DNA of 64,000 nt. Origin: Paenibacillus harenae DSM 16969. GTDB lineage: Bacteria; Bacillota; Bacilli; Paenibacillales; Paenibacillaceae. Numbering within the stretch: position 1 is the stretch's first letter; every line of letters begins with the position of its first letter. Positions 32,373 through 41,963 of the stretch are shown here, piece after piece. The position numbers and the translations under genes are program-made. A model generated the notes under the pieces. The model did no database searches. It was not told where the DNA came from and saw nothing but the letters and a program-made list of their open reading frames with translations. Where the stretch lies: NCBI RefSeq assembly GCF_000422465.1, contig NZ_KE383842.1, positions 517,845 through 581,844 on the forward strand, written 5' to 3'.

Positions 32373-32390
32373 ATTTTAAACCATTCAAAT

Positions 32391-32442
32391 AAAAAAGCTG
32401 TTTCGGCTGCGTGCAGAACGCCGTCGGAGCAGCTCTTTTTTG
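32391..32442. terminator. Bidirectional terminator between convergent genes
   Basis: AAAAAAGCTG at 32391 pairs with the CAGCT-TTTTTT region ending at 32442 around an internal GGC-rich part. Confidence 0.7.
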
Positions 32443-32460
32443 TGCGTTGTTTTGACTGGA

Positions 32461-33648
32461 CTAACGGTCCGACCGGTTGAAATAATAGCGTGAGAGAAAG
32501 CCGGCCGCCGCGATAAGCGCGAATGCGGAGCCCATCTTGAAAAACGATTCCCTGCCGAAATTTTCATAAATAAATCCGCCGAACATGCCGCTGATGACTC
32601 CGGCAAGCCCGGTCCAAACGACGGCATAGACGGCTTGACCGGATGCGCGGTATTCGTCCGGAATAATCTGCGATAAATAACGGAGCGCTGTAGAGAAATA
32701 AATACCGAACGATATACTGTGCATGGCTTGCGACACGATCACCCAGCGCGGATCCTGAATGTCGCTGAGCAGCCAGAGCCGGACCGCGTACATAATGGAC
32801 GCGATCATGAGCAGCGGAAGTTCTTTGAATTTATGACCATACTTGCCCAGCAAGAAGAGAATCGGAATTTCACTCATCGCCGACACCAGCCAGGCAAGTC
32901 CGACAAGCGAATCGCTGGCGCCCATTTGCCGCATCGTGACGGCAAGGAAGCCCTCGTACATCCGGTGGGGAATGGAAACGGTAAGGATGATTAAGAAGAA
33001 TAATACGACATCCCGCCGGCGGATCAGCTTAAAGAAGCCCGAGAAATCGATTTTGCGCGCGCTGCCCTGGTAATCTTTGATCCGTGTAGTCAAAGCCAAG
33101 GTGATGGCAATCGTAGTCAGCGCAAGCGGCATCGTCCACTGAGAGCCGATCTGCTTCAACAGAAGCCCGAACATATAAGCCGATACCGCAAAGCCGAGCG
33201 ACCCGAAAATCCTGATAAGCGCATAGGGCGTGCCCGTGTGCTGGCTTGACAGCAGCAGGAGACTATCGCTGAGCGGATTAATCGGCGTTTGAAAAAAATA
33301 AAAGCCCATCATGACGAGACACACAATCGCGAAATGTTGAACCGGAAATAACAATGAAATCATGACGAGCTGTCCGAATAATAACAGCATCAGCAGCTTT
33401 CTTATCGTTCTAAACTTATCGCTGGCGATGCCGAGAATAATGTTGGCAAATATCGATATGAAAGGCCCGGTAGAATAGATGATGCCGATTTGCTGCTCGG
33501 AGAAGCCGCGGTCCAGGAAGTACAGCGGGATAAATGAGACGACCATCGCTTGCGTCGAATAAGCGGAGTAGCTGAATATTCGCAGCCAGAACGTTTCTTT
33601 GCGCGCCGTAGGTGATCTCTCCGCTTTAGCTGTAGGGGTTGTGTCCAT
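32461..33648 (-). CDS. MFS transporter, nucleoside/HcaT-like branch
   Basis: 395 residues, 12 helices. Helix 1-4 text (FSYSAYSTQAMVVSFIPLYF, RGFSEQQIGIIYSTGP) and NPLSDSLLLL resemble MFS_1-like proteins such as HcaT/YwbF. Transported compound unknown. ATG at 33648 follows GGAGTGAG; GTG at 33660 is possible but worse placed. Confidence 0.8.
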   Translation of the reverse strand: MDTTPTAKAERSPTARKETFWLRIFSYSAYSTQAMVVSFIPLYFLDRGFSEQQIGIIYSTGPFISIFANIILGIASDKFRTIRKLLMLLLFGQLVMISLLFPVQHFAIVCLVMMGFYFFQTPINPLSDSLLLLSSQHTGTPYALIRIFGSLGFAVSAYMFGLLLKQIGSQWTMPLALTTIAITLALTTRIKDYQGSARKIDFSGFFKLIRRRDVVLFFLIILTVSIPHRMYEGFLAVTMRQMGASDSLVGLAWLVSAMSEIPILFLLGKYGHKFKELPLLMIASIMYAVRLWLLSDIQDPRWVIVSQAMHSISFGIYFSTALRYLSQIIPDEYRASGQAVYAVVWTGLAGVISGMFGGFIYENFGRESFFKMGSAFALIAAAGFLSRYYFNRSDR

Positions 33649-33782
33649 TATGAAGCTCACTCCATCTCTGTCTTGAAAAAACAGTATCTGATCAGTATAT
33701 CACGAATTTGCAGTCCGACCAATGAGATTTGCAGCTGGATTATTGCGGGGTGAAATGGTACATTAAGATGTGGAGGTTCACA

Positions 33783-34100
33783 ATGGGAGCATATCGTTTT
33801 GAGTGGAATGAACGGCTTCGGATCCGTCTTCCCGTGCTGGAAGCGGAATGGGAGCAGTATGAGCCGTCAGCGCAGCAGGCGATTGTGGAGCAATGGGAGC
33901 TTATAAGAGGAACGATTCCGGACCGGGTCATGGAATATGAACGGCTCATCAACGCGATGCAAGCGCAGCTGTTCGATGAAGACAGCTTCGAGCAATCTTG
34001 TATATTAAATTATAATATTGCCGATTATGCGAGTAGGATCAATGATTTGCATATTTGGTACCGCATCGATCAGCAGTTGGAATCACGCCGGCATTCATGA
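33783..34100 (+). CDS. Unknown 105-residue helical protein
   Basis: Acidic, Glu/Gln-rich, predicted helical (RLPVLEAEWEQYEPSAQQAIVEQWELIRG). ATG at 33783 follows GTGGAGG. It sits 24 bp upstream of the terpene-synthase gene and is probably co-transcribed. No family recognised. Confidence 0.65.
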   Translation: MGAYRFEWNERLRIRLPVLEAEWEQYEPSAQQAIVEQWELIRGTIPDRVMEYERLINAMQAQLFDEDSFEQSCILNYNIADYASRINDLHIWYRIDQQLESRRHS

Positions 34101-34124
34101 ACTTGATTTATAGGAGGGTGCGTC

Positions 34125-35207
34125 GTGAGATTGACCACTTTATCAGGCAGCCGTGTGCCCCAAGGCGCGCTAAAACTCATGCATCGCGTTTATAAATATG
34201 TTCTTCCCGATGTGGAGCGTGAGCTCGGGCAGCTCCGCAGGCTGGCCGAAGGGATCCCCGATCCCGAACTGCGTACGCAAGCGCTCAGCAGTATGGACAG
34301 CAAGAAGTTTCATTGCCAAGGCGGGGGCGTATATGCGGCGGCTAATTTGGAGCATAGGCATATTCTGATACCGCTTATTGTAGCGCTGCAAACGATAAGC
34401 GATTATTTAGACAATTTATGCGACCGCAGCACATCGCTGGATGCGGATGACTTTCGCCTGCTGCATCAGTCCATGCTGGATGCCGTCAATCCGGAAGCGC
34501 CTCTTCAGGATTATTATGCGCTCAGGTCGGAGAAGGATGACGGCGGTTATTTGCATCATCTCGTCCGGACCTGTCAGCTTCAGGCGGCGACCTTGCCTTC
34601 CTACGGAAGCGTTCAGCGTCATGTGACGGAATTAGTAGGGCTTTACGCGGACCTGCAGGTGTACAAGCATATCCGCAAGGATTTGCGGGAGACGCAGTTG
34701 CTTGCCTGGTGGGAGCGTCACCGGGGCGATTATCCGAATCTGCAGTGGAATGAATTTGCCGCAGCGACAGGGTCGACGCTCGGCATGTTCATGCTTTTTC
34801 TGGCAGCTAGCGAGGAAGGATTGTCCGAACAGGATGCCGCTGCGGTCAAGGGCATTTATTTTCCGCATGTATGCGGCCTACATATCCTGCTCGATTATTT
34901 AATTGATCAAGAAGAGGATCATGCTGGCGGCGATCTTAATTTTTGCAATTATTACGAAGATGAGTCACAGCTTGCCAATCGGATCGGACTTATCGTCATT
35001 CGGGCGAGAGAGGATGTCGAGAAGCTTCCGGCGTCCCGATTTCATCGTATGATCATCGAAGGTCTGTTAGCCTTGTATTTATCGGACCCAAAGGTCCGCC
35101 ATCAGGCGGATGTAAGAGATGTTTCAAGAAAGCTTATGAAGAACAGCCCGCTTACGCGCCTGTTTTTTCTCATAAACAGCATCTGGATTCGGAAACAACG
35201 GGCTTAA
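34125..35207 (+). CDS. ytpB: Tetraprenyl-beta-curcumene synthase-like (YtpB, DUF2600)
   Basis: 360 residues. YtpB cyclises tetraprenyl diphosphate to tetraprenyl-beta-curcumene, a precursor of C35 sesquarterpenes. It is a large class IB terpene synthase with Asp-rich motifs here visible as TISDYLDNLCD (about 94) and DYLIDQEED (about 256), plus the Cys/Gly-rich HCQGGGVYAA segment. GTG start behind GGAGGGTGCG. Length is normal for the family. The partner prenyltransferase and squalene cyclase-like genes are not in this window. Confidence 0.9.
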   Translation: MRLTTLSGSRVPQGALKLMHRVYKYVLPDVERELGQLRRLAEGIPDPELRTQALSSMDSKKFHCQGGGVYAAANLEHRHILIPLIVALQTISDYLDNLCDRSTSLDADDFRLLHQSMLDAVNPEAPLQDYYALRSEKDDGGYLHHLVRTCQLQAATLPSYGSVQRHVTELVGLYADLQVYKHIRKDLRETQLLAWWERHRGDYPNLQWNEFAAATGSTLGMFMLFLAASEEGLSEQDAAAVKGIYFPHVCGLHILLDYLIDQEEDHAGGDLNFCNYYEDESQLANRIGLIVIRAREDVEKLPASRFHRMIIEGLLALYLSDPKVRHQADVRDVSRKLMKNSPLTRLFFLINSIWIRKQRA

Positions 35208-35238
35208 CTATAATTACTATCATGTGGAGGAATGAACC

Positions 35239-36207
35239 ATGTCTGCAGTCAAATCAATCGCAGTACTGACAAGCGGAGGAGATTCGCAAGGAATGAACGC
35301 AGCTGTCCGGGCCGTGGTGAGAAGCGCGCTTTTTCACGGTTTGGACGTATACGGCGTGCAACGGGGTTACCAAGGTCTCATTAACGATGATTTGCGCCAA
35401 ATGGATTTACGGAGCGTCGGCGATATTATCCAGCGCGGCGGCACGATTTTGCAAACAGCCCGCTGCAAGGAGTTTATGACTGCGGAAGGCCAGCGGCGCG
35501 GAGCGGAAGTGCTGCGTGAAAGAAGCATTGACGGTCTGGTTGTCATCGGCGGCGACGGTTCCTATCAGGGAGCCAATAAGCTGAGCAAGCTTGGAATCAA
35601 AACGATGGGTCTGCCTGGCACGATCGATAATGACATCCCTTTTACGGATATGACGATCGGCTTCGATACGGCGGTTAGCATCGTAGTGGATGCGATTAAC
35701 AAGATTCGCGATACCATGTCTTCGCACGAGCGTTCTTCGGTCGTAGAGGTTATGGGACGCCATTGCGGCGATATCGCGCTTTATGCCGGTCTTGCAAGCG
35801 GCGCCGAGACGATTTTGGTTCCTGAGGTGCCATTCGAGCTTAGCGAAGTGGCTGAACGCATGAAAACAAATTTTGCCAGAGGCAAGCGCCACAGTATTAT
35901 CGTGGTAGCCGAAGGAGCCGGCAAAGGGGAAGAGGTTGCGAAGCAAATTACGGCTGACTGCGGCATCGAGCCTCGCGTAACCGTCCTTGGGCATATTCAA
36001 CGCGGCGGAACGCCGACTGCGGTTGACCGTATTCTGGCAAGCCGTCTCGGCGATTACGCGGTAAGGCAGCTGATGGAGGGCAGCTCGGGTCAAGCGTGCG
36101 GCGTTGTGCGCGGAGAGCTGGTTATGACGGACATTGATACGGTCGTAAATACAAAGAAGCCTTTCGACATGAGCATGTACGAATTGGCGATTCGTCTATC
36201 TCAATAG
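35239..36207 (+). CDS. pfkA: ATP-dependent 6-phosphofructokinase
   Basis: 322 residues, 32 bp after ytpB. Motifs: LTSGGDSQGMNAAVRAVVR (usually GGDAPGMN; the SQ variant is notable), GGDGSYQGA (ATP type), PGTIDNDI with the catalytic Asp, MGRHCGDIAL and LGHIQRGGTPTA. It phosphorylates fructose 6-phosphate in glycolysis. ATG follows GTGGAGG. No pyruvate kinase gene follows, unlike B. subtilis pfkA-pyk. Confidence 0.93.
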   Translation: MSAVKSIAVLTSGGDSQGMNAAVRAVVRSALFHGLDVYGVQRGYQGLINDDLRQMDLRSVGDIIQRGGTILQTARCKEFMTAEGQRRGAEVLRERSIDGLVVIGGDGSYQGANKLSKLGIKTMGLPGTIDNDIPFTDMTIGFDTAVSIVVDAINKIRDTMSSHERSSVVEVMGRHCGDIALYAGLASGAETILVPEVPFELSEVAERMKTNFARGKRHSIIVVAEGAGKGEEVAKQITADCGIEPRVTVLGHIQRGGTPTAVDRILASRLGDYAVRQLMEGSSGQACGVVRGELVMTDIDTVVNTKKPFDMSMYELAIRLSQ

Positions 36208-36223
36208 GGAAGTGACTGACATC

Positions 36224-36433
36224 ATGTTTCTATACAAGATCGAAATTGAGCTTTCGGATCGAATGGCTTACCTTGTCATCCTGGCGGATTCCGACGAGAA
36301 GGCGTTTAGCGTCGTGGAGAGTCACGTAGAACGCCATTTTATCAAAAAGCCGGTCATAAGCTCCATCGCCCTTGTCGAGAAGAAGAGGATCGAGAACGGC
36401 AACGGATATCTCATTGAAGGAGCTTTACATTAA
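36224..36433 (+). CDS. DUF3906 family protein
   Basis: 69 residues, FLYKIEIELSDRMAYLVILADSDEKAF and a Lys-rich KKRIENGNGYLIEG end, matching DUF3906, which is widespread in Bacilli and of unknown function. ATG at 36224 follows AGGGAAGTG. It is 16 bp after pfkA and shares its terminator. Confidence 0.75.
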   Translation: MFLYKIEIELSDRMAYLVILADSDEKAFSVVESHVERHFIKKPVISSIALVEKKRIENGNGYLIEGALH

Positions 36434-36437
36434 CCAA

Positions 36438-36478
36438 AAAATGTCCATCTGCGTAGAGTGCGCGGATGGACATTTTCT
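36438..36478. terminator. Bidirectional intrinsic terminator
   Basis: AAAATGTCCATC (36438-36449) pairs with GATGGACATTTT (36465-36476). Confidence 0.9.
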
Positions 36479-36488
36479 TATATATCGG

Positions 36489-37685
36489 TTATTTGTACGC
36501 AACGCCGGGCGAATATTTGTTGCCCGCATTCCAAAGCAGATATTCTTTGACATCGGTGTCATGCAGCGCTTTGATTTGAGCTTCAACTTCAGCTTTGCCA
36601 TATTTGAGGTAATGCCCCCGTCCAAGCCAGCTTGCGGTGAAATCCTGAATCCACGGCCGGATAATCGGCTTGAGCTCGCCGGTGGGGTCTAGCTTCTTAT
36701 GCGTGTCGAGCATAGCCCCTTTGATCGTTTCATACGGGCTTTTGTCCGGATCTGCCTGCTTGAACCATCCGGCGCTGTAATGGCTCGGATAAACCATCGG
36801 AGAAATGACATGGGCATCATTCGAAATTTTTACGAAATCCTGTCCAATGCCTTCTGCAGCAGGGACGGATGCCGCATAACCGAAAATATCGATCGATACG
36901 CGTACGCCGAGCGGCTCTAGCTGCTCCCTCGCATATTTGACGAATCCGGCAACCGCATCGACCCGGCTTTGCTCCGTTTTATTAAAGGTCAGCGAGTCCG
37001 CTTTGTTCTCAAAGCCTTCCGGGAAACGGACGTAGTCGAATTGGATTTCCTTGAAGCCGAGCTTAGCGGCTTCCTTCGCGACGGCAACGTTGTATTCCCA
37101 TACCTCCTTGCGGTACGGATTGACGAAGCTCTCGCCTCGGCCGTTCTTCCATATCGTTCCGTCCAGGTGCAGGAACGACAATTCGGGCTGCTTGCGCGCC
37201 AGCACGGTGTCCTTGAAAACGACGATCCGCGCGATCGGATAGATGGCATGCTGCTTCAACGTCGTTATCAGCCCGCCGATATCGCGAATGTACTTCTTGG
37301 ATTCGCCGGTTTCCAACAGTTCGGGGGTTGTCGTCGGATATGTAATATATCCGTAATCGTCTTTTATATCAATAACCATACTGTTGAGTTCCGTATCGTC
37401 TACAAGCTTTAATAATGATTCCATACGCGCTCCGCCCGCGCTGTGTGCCGTGACGTAGATCCCTTTAATCAGCGGCGCGTCCGGCTGCGGGTCCTTCTTA
37501 ACGCTGGCCGCGGCTGCTTCTACCTTTCCCCCGCCATATCCGTGGCGCATATCCGGTTTAATAATCGTTTGGCCGGCTGCGGCGTTCAGGTAAGCGACAG
37601 CGAGCTGCTTGGCAGCGAGACTGTCCTCTCCGCTACCGGTGAGCAAGTTGCACAGCAGCAGCAAAACCGATATGATGTTGTCCAT
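36489..37685 (-). CDS. DUF4015 putative glycoside hydrolase
   Basis: 398 residues: short hydrophobic N-terminus (signal or anchor), then a TIM-barrel domain. Landmarks are GIYVTAHSAGG, MVIDIKDDYGYITY, ARIVVFKDTVLA, GFKEIQFDYVRFPEG, DIFGYAA and ISPMVYPSHY, all of DUF4015. The family is related to amylase-like clan hydrolases acting on polysaccharides; substrate unproven. ATG follows GGGGAGAG. Confidence 0.85.
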   Translation of the reverse strand: MDNIISVLLLLCNLLTGSGEDSLAAKQLAVAYLNAAAGQTIIKPDMRHGYGGGKVEAAAASVKKDPQPDAPLIKGIYVTAHSAGGARMESLLKLVDDTELNSMVIDIKDDYGYITYPTTTPELLETGESKKYIRDIGGLITTLKQHAIYPIARIVVFKDTVLARKQPELSFLHLDGTIWKNGRGESFVNPYRKEVWEYNVAVAKEAAKLGFKEIQFDYVRFPEGFENKADSLTFNKTEQSRVDAVAGFVKYAREQLEPLGVRVSIDIFGYAASVPAAEGIGQDFVKISNDAHVISPMVYPSHYSAGWFKQADPDKSPYETIKGAMLDTHKKLDPTGELKPIIRPWIQDFTASWLGRGHYLKYGKAEVEAQIKALHDTDVKEYLLWNAGNKYSPGVAYK

Positions 37686-37767
37686 TTTGCTCTCTCCCCG
37701 TCAGCTATTCTGTTCAAATTATAAAGCAGATATAGTGTCTGGGTCATTAACTTTTTTTATTAGAAGA

Positions 37768-37800
37768 ACAAAAAACCAGCCGGTTTGCGTCGGCTGGTTC
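37768..37800 (-). terminator. Intrinsic terminator of the 64-residue gene
   Basis: AACCAGCCG (37774-37782) pairs with CGGCTGGTT (37791-37799); on the minus strand TTTTTTGTTC follows. Confidence 0.85.
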
Positions 37801-37829
37801 CATAAATAATCTTTGTACATCCCGCATTG

Positions 37830-38024
37830 TCATTGTAACAAAGCTTCTCTCTGCTGATTGCAAATACTGTGCTGCACAATTTCCATGGCATCCGCCGGCT
37901 CCAACAAGGCAAGGCCGTCGCGCAGTACGATGCTGATATCCATTTCACGTTCCGTGAGAAAAGGACTGAGCTCTGGGGCAAGCCTCTCTACAATTTGAGA
38001 CAATTTGACCGTTTCCAAATCCAT
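37830..38024 (-). CDS. Unknown 64-residue protein
   Basis: Acidic helical protein (LETVKLSQIVERLAPELSPF) with ATG behind AAAGGGTGATG and its own terminator. No family recognised; a regulator-sized cytosolic protein. Confidence 0.6.
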   Translation of the reverse strand: MDLETVKLSQIVERLAPELSPFLTEREMDISIVLRDGLALLEPADAMEIVQHSICNQQREALLQ

Positions 38025-38163
38025 TGAGCATCACCCTTTCATATTCATGTTCAGGGGAAAGCATATGGCAAGAAACCAAAAATCTGCGGGATACACACAT
38101 TATAGCAGGATCAATTTCAAAAACATAGGGATAAGGAGGAAATTCCATGATTGCGTAGATCGG

Positions 38164-39003
38164 CTAATCTTTGGGCCTTGAGAAGTCGCCGATAACGCCG
38201 ACGGTTTCAACAATGTTAATAAAGGCATTCGGATCTATCGCCGTAATCGTTTTGCGGAGATCGGCCAGTTCATACTTGGTCCGAACCGTCATCAGCATAT
38301 CCCGTTCGGCCGAGGAGTAGGCTCCCCGCGTTTTCACAATCGTAATGCCTCTCGGATGCTTGAGCAGCTTTGCAAGCAATTCTTCGGTTTTGGTGGTGAT
38401 AATGAATGCGGTCAGCTTCACGTGACGCACATAAATAAGATCAACGACTTTTCCTGCCGAGAAGATGGCAAGCAGGGAGTATAACGCAGAGTCCCAATTT
38501 TTTGTGAACAAAACCAATGCTGCGATGACCGATCCGTTTAACATAAAAATGATCATGCCGACAGGAAGGTCGCGCTTTCGCGTCACAATCGAAGCCACAA
38601 TGTCAAAACCGCCGGAGGAGCCGCCGTACCGCAGCATCAATCCTCCCCCGAAGCCGATAATAACGCCGCCGAAGACGGCGCCGAGCAAGAGATCGTTCGC
38701 AATTCGGATGACCGGTATGATCTGAAGAAAAAGTGTGGAGGCTAATACCGTGTAGACGCTCCAACAAATAAAACGGCGGCCTACTGCAAACCACCCCCAG
38801 ATCAGGAGAGGCACATTTAATATCAAATATAACCAGCCGATATTGCCGCCGGTCAAATACCCGATCATCATGGATATACCCGAGACGCCGCCGCTAAGAA
38901 GCTGATGAGGTATGAGAAATATATTAAATCCGACCGCGACGAGAAAAGCTCCAGCAGTCATGACGGGAACGGTATACAGATAACGCAGCGTACGGAGTTT
39001 CAT
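38164..39003 (-). CDS. YitT-family membrane protein (DUF161 + DUF2179)
   Basis: 279 residues: five to six membrane helices with the repeated DUF161 features GGVSGISMMIG and GGSSGGFDIVASIV, then a cytosolic DUF2179 domain (TAFIITTKTEELLAKLL ... MLMTVRTKYEL). Transport function unproven. Start 39003 lies behind GGAGGAATTCCC; a longer reading to 39087 has no site. Confidence 0.9.
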   Translation of the reverse strand: MKLRTLRYLYTVPVMTAGAFLVAVGFNIFLIPHQLLSGGVSGISMMIGYLTGGNIGWLYLILNVPLLIWGWFAVGRRFICWSVYTVLASTLFLQIIPVIRIANDLLLGAVFGGVIIGFGGGLMLRYGGSSGGFDIVASIVTRKRDLPVGMIIFMLNGSVIAALVLFTKNWDSALYSLLAIFSAGKVVDLIYVRHVKLTAFIITTKTEELLAKLLKHPRGITIVKTRGAYSSAERDMLMTVRTKYELADLRKTITAIDPNAFINIVETVGVIGDFSRPKD

Positions 39004-39157
39004 GGGAATTCCTCCAATTGGCCAGACGGATAGTCCGGTGCTATGTTTCATAAATAGTATGGCTTTCATTGGATAACTGGTATTCACGATTGAATGTGTG
39101 CTATAATGATTTGGATATTCTTAAGTAGGCTGCAGATAGAAGGAGTTTGAGAAAAGT

Positions 39158-40741
39158 TTGAAAACATTTGCTGAATTTGGTTTGGAACCAAAAGTGTTGC
39201 AAGCAATTACGGAGCTTGGCTTCGAGGAATCTACCCCGATCCAGGACAAAGCGATTCCCATTGCAATGGCAGGAACGGATTTAATCGGCCAAGCGCAGAC
39301 GGGTACAGGAAAGACGGCGGCATTCGGAATTCCGCTCATCAATAAAATTCCGACAAGCGAGGAACGCATTGTCGCATTAATAATGACGCCAACCCGTGAA
39401 CTCGCAATCCAGGTGGCTGAAGAAATCGGGAAGTTGACTCGATACAAAGGTCTTCGCTCGCTGCCGATCTACGGCGGACAAGAAATTGGCCGTCAAATCC
39501 GCGCTTTGAAGAAGAAGCCGCAAATTATTATCGGTACGCCAGGACGTCTCTTGGACCATATTAACCGCAAAACGATTCGTCTTGAAGATGTTCAGACGGT
39601 CGTATTGGACGAGGCGGACGAAATGCTGGACATGGGCTTCATGGAGGATATTCAATCCATTCTGAAGCAAGTGCCGGAAGAGCGTCATACGATGCTGTTC
39701 TCCGCAACCATGCCGCTCAACATTCAGAAATTGGCCCAACAATTTTTGAAAAACCCGGAGCATGTATCGGTTATTCCGAAACAGATTACCGCGCCATCGA
39801 TTGAACAAGCTTATATCGAAGTGCATGAACGTCAAAAGTTCGAAGCGCTGAGCCGTTTGCTTGATATGGAATCCCCGGAACTCGCTATCATCTTCGGTCG
39901 TACAAAACGTCGTGTCGATGAGCTAAGCGAGGCGCTCCAGAAACGCGGATATTCTGCTGACGGATTGCACGGCGACTTGTCCCAGAATCAGCGGGACAGC
40001 GTAATGCGCAAATTCCGTGACGGAAGCATTGATGTTCTTGTCGCTACGGACGTAGCTGCACGCGGCCTCGATGTATCCGGCGTGACGCATGTCGTTAACT
40101 TCGATCTACCGCAGGATCCGGAGAGCTACGTACACCGTATCGGTCGTACAGGCCGTGCCGGCAAGGAAGGTACGGCTTGGTCCTTCGTGACGCCGCGAGA
40201 GATCGATCATCTTCATTTCATTGAGAAAATCACTCGCCAGAAGATGAGCCGCAAGCCTCTGCCAAGCATAGCGGAAGCGATTGAAGGCAAGCAGCGGGTA
40301 ACGGCGGAGCGAATTCTCGATATCGTGAACAGCGATGAATTCTCGGAATACAAAGCTATTTCCATTCAACTGCTGGAGCAATACGATTCCGTTCATCTTC
40401 TAGCGGCGGCGATCAAATTGCTGACGGGCGAGAAGAAGAACGTGGATGTGGAATTGACACCGGAAGAGCCGCTACGCGCGAAGAAGCGCAGACCGGATAT
40501 TCGTTCCAACGGACGTCCTTTCAACCGCAGCGGCGGAGGCTCGTCATACGGCGGCAACCGCGGAGGAACTGGCGGCGGCGGTTATCGCGGACGCGATGAC
40601 AGACGCACCGGCGGAAGCACGCGCGGCGGCTATGAGAACCGCGGCGGAAGCGGCGGCGGATACGGCACCAAGAGAACCAGCGAAGGACGTACGGAGAACC
40701 GCCGTCCGAAGAGCAGCTCAGAGGGCTACATCAATAATTAA
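39158..40741 (+). CDS. cshA: DEAD-box RNA helicase, CshA type
   Basis: 527 residues. Motifs in order: Q motif ([14 protein letters not shown]), [40 protein letters not shown] and [10 protein letters not shown]. The C-terminus from about 425 has an RNA-binding part and then an Arg/Gly/Ser-rich tail ([15 protein letters not shown]). CshA works in cold adaptation, rRNA maturation and the RNA degradosome. Start is TTG at 39158 with AGAAGGAG well upstream (about 13 bases). Confidence 0.93.
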   Translation: MKTFAEFGLEPKVLQAITELGFEESTPIQDKAIPIAMAGTDLIGQAQTGTGKTAAFGIPLINKIPTSEERIVALIMTPTRELAIQVAEEIGKLTRYKGLRSLPIYGGQEIGRQIRALKKKPQIIIGTPGRLLDHINRKTIRLEDVQTVVLDEADEMLDMGFMEDIQSILKQVPEERHTMLFSATMPLNIQKLAQQFLKNPEHVSVIPKQITAPSIEQAYIEVHERQKFEALSRLLDMESPELAIIFGRTKRRVDELSEALQKRGYSADGLHGDLSQNQRDSVMRKFRDGSIDVLVATDVAARGLDVSGVTHVVNFDLPQDPESYVHRIGRTGRAGKEGTAWSFVTPREIDHLHFIEKITRQKMSRKPLPSIAEAIEGKQRVTAERILDIVNSDEFSEYKAISIQLLEQYDSVHLLAAAIKLLTGEKKNVDVELTPEEPLRAKKRRPDIRSNGRPFNRSGGGSSYGGNRGGTGGGGYRGRDDRRTGGSTRGGYENRGGSGGGYGTKRTSEGRTENRRPKSSSEGYINN

Positions 40742-40749
40742 TTGAAGAA

Positions 40750-40799
40750 CCGAGGAAGTCCGTGATGCCTTCCGGGCATCGGGGCTCCTCGGTTTTTTT
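40750..40799 (+). terminator. Intrinsic terminator of the helicase gene
   Basis: CCGAGGA (40750-40756) pairs with TCCTCGG (40786-40792), with an inner GATGCC/GGCATC stem, then TTTTTTT. Confidence 0.9.
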
Positions 40800-40846
40800 C
40801 AAATTAGTCCGGCTGGAACAATCACAACATTCTGGAGGCAGATTCG

Positions 40847-41623
40847 ATGGAACCAAGAGGGCTGATGGGTGGATTTTACCGTATTTCCGAGTGGATCATG
40901 CGGTTGTCGGTTATCAATGTATTATGGTTACTCTGTTCAATTCCATTCGTATTTTTCGCATGGGGATTATTGATGTCGGCAGATGTCAGTCAAGTGTATT
41001 CTGCGCTTATCGCAATGGCAGTCGTTGCGCCTTTCACTTTGTTTCCGGCTACAGCGGCCATGTTTACGGTCGCGCGCAAGTGGGTAATGGGGGAAAGCGA
41101 CGTAGCGCTGTTTAAGACGTTTTTCCGAGGTTATAAGGAAAACTATAAACAAAGCATGCTCGGCGGAATCCTCTATACGATTTTGTTCGCCATTATGATC
41201 GTCGATTTTATTGTTTACCGCGAGCAATTGAATTTGCTTTCCTATATTTTCATAGCTTTCCTGGTGCTATTGATCGTATCCTTATTCAACTTCTTTTCTA
41301 TGCTTGCTCATTATCATATGAAAACGTTTCAATTGCTGAAAAATGCGATTCTCATTACAATCGGCAGACCGTTTCGTTCATTATCGACAGCGATTATGGC
41401 TGGGGCAGTCATGTATTTCAGCACAAGATTTACGTTCCTTATTCCTTTCTTTATGGGCAGTATCATCGCTTATTTGTCCTTCTGGAACTTTCATTTGATT
41501 TACCAGAAGCTTCAGGATCAAGCGGAGAAAGCGCGATTGGCGGAAGAAGAAGAGGCGGAGAAGGCTGCCGAGATGGACCGGGAAGATCTGTTGAAGGAAA
41601 ATTCGAACGGGACCAATAAATAA
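40847..41623 (+). CDS. YesL-like DUF624 membrane protein
   Basis: 258 residues with about five membrane helices. It starts MEPRGLMGGFYRISEWIMRL and contains SVINVLWLLCSIPFVFF, FPATAAMFTVARKW and FFRGYKENYKQS, all typical of DUF624/YesL. These are often linked to carbohydrate-uptake loci, but none is nearby. The C-terminus is a charged Glu/Ala helix. ATG follows TGGAGG. Confidence 0.85.
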   Translation: MEPRGLMGGFYRISEWIMRLSVINVLWLLCSIPFVFFAWGLLMSADVSQVYSALIAMAVVAPFTLFPATAAMFTVARKWVMGESDVALFKTFFRGYKENYKQSMLGGILYTILFAIMIVDFIVYREQLNLLSYIFIAFLVLLIVSLFNFFSMLAHYHMKTFQLLKNAILITIGRPFRSLSTAIMAGAVMYFSTRFTFLIPFFMGSIIAYLSFWNFHLIYQKLQDQAEKARLAEEEEAEKAAEMDREDLLKENSNGTNK

Positions 41624-41636
41624 CATCGGGCCTGCG

Positions 41637-41665
41637 TTTACTTTTGTATTTTTTCGGTCTATAAT
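41637..41665 (+). promoter_or_regulatory. Promoter of the 6S RNA
   Basis: TTTACT (41637-41642) and TATAAT (41660-41665) 17 bp apart, putting transcription start at about 41671-41673. Confidence 0.75.
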
Positions 41666-41670
41666 AACTA

Positions 41671-41857
41671 TACCTCCTGCGATGTTCGTTACGGCTTTGC
41701 GCTGTTTTGAACCAATGGCTGTTTCACGGGAGACCTAAATCGAAGCGTAGCTGACATGCCCCCGAAAGGGGACCTCAAAAGCGGTTCTGCGGTCACCCAC
41801 CTGCGTAAGCGGGTTCAGAAACAAGTGAGTCGGACGGCATAGGCGGGTTCAATTGAT
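41671..41857 (+). ncRNA. ssrS: 6S RNA
   Basis: The 5' end CCTGCGATGTTCGTT matches the conserved start of Gram-positive 6S RNAs (CCTGTGATGTTCGTG in B. subtilis 6S-1). The 3' part GGCATAGGCGGG can close the molecule, CCTGC pairing with GCGGG and ATG with CAT. Between them lies a long irregular stem and a GC hairpin (CCCCCGAAAGGGG) as expected. It binds housekeeping RNA polymerase and mimics an open promoter. It has its own promoter and terminator, and no frame in 41624-41963 looks coding. Exact ends are estimates. Confidence 0.78.
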
Positions 41858-41859
41858 CT

Positions 41860-41903
41860 AAGAAAGAGCATTTGCCGGTTAAATCCGGTGATAGCTCTTT
41901 TTT
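41860..41903 (+). terminator. Intrinsic terminator of the 6S RNA
   Basis: AAAGAGC pairs with GCTCTTT around a second inner stem (GCCGG/CCGGT region), then a T-run. Confidence 0.8.
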
Positions 41904-41963
41904 CATTGGACAAATCATGGTATCATTAAGAGTAATGTACATAGATGCCGGAGGGGGAGATCG

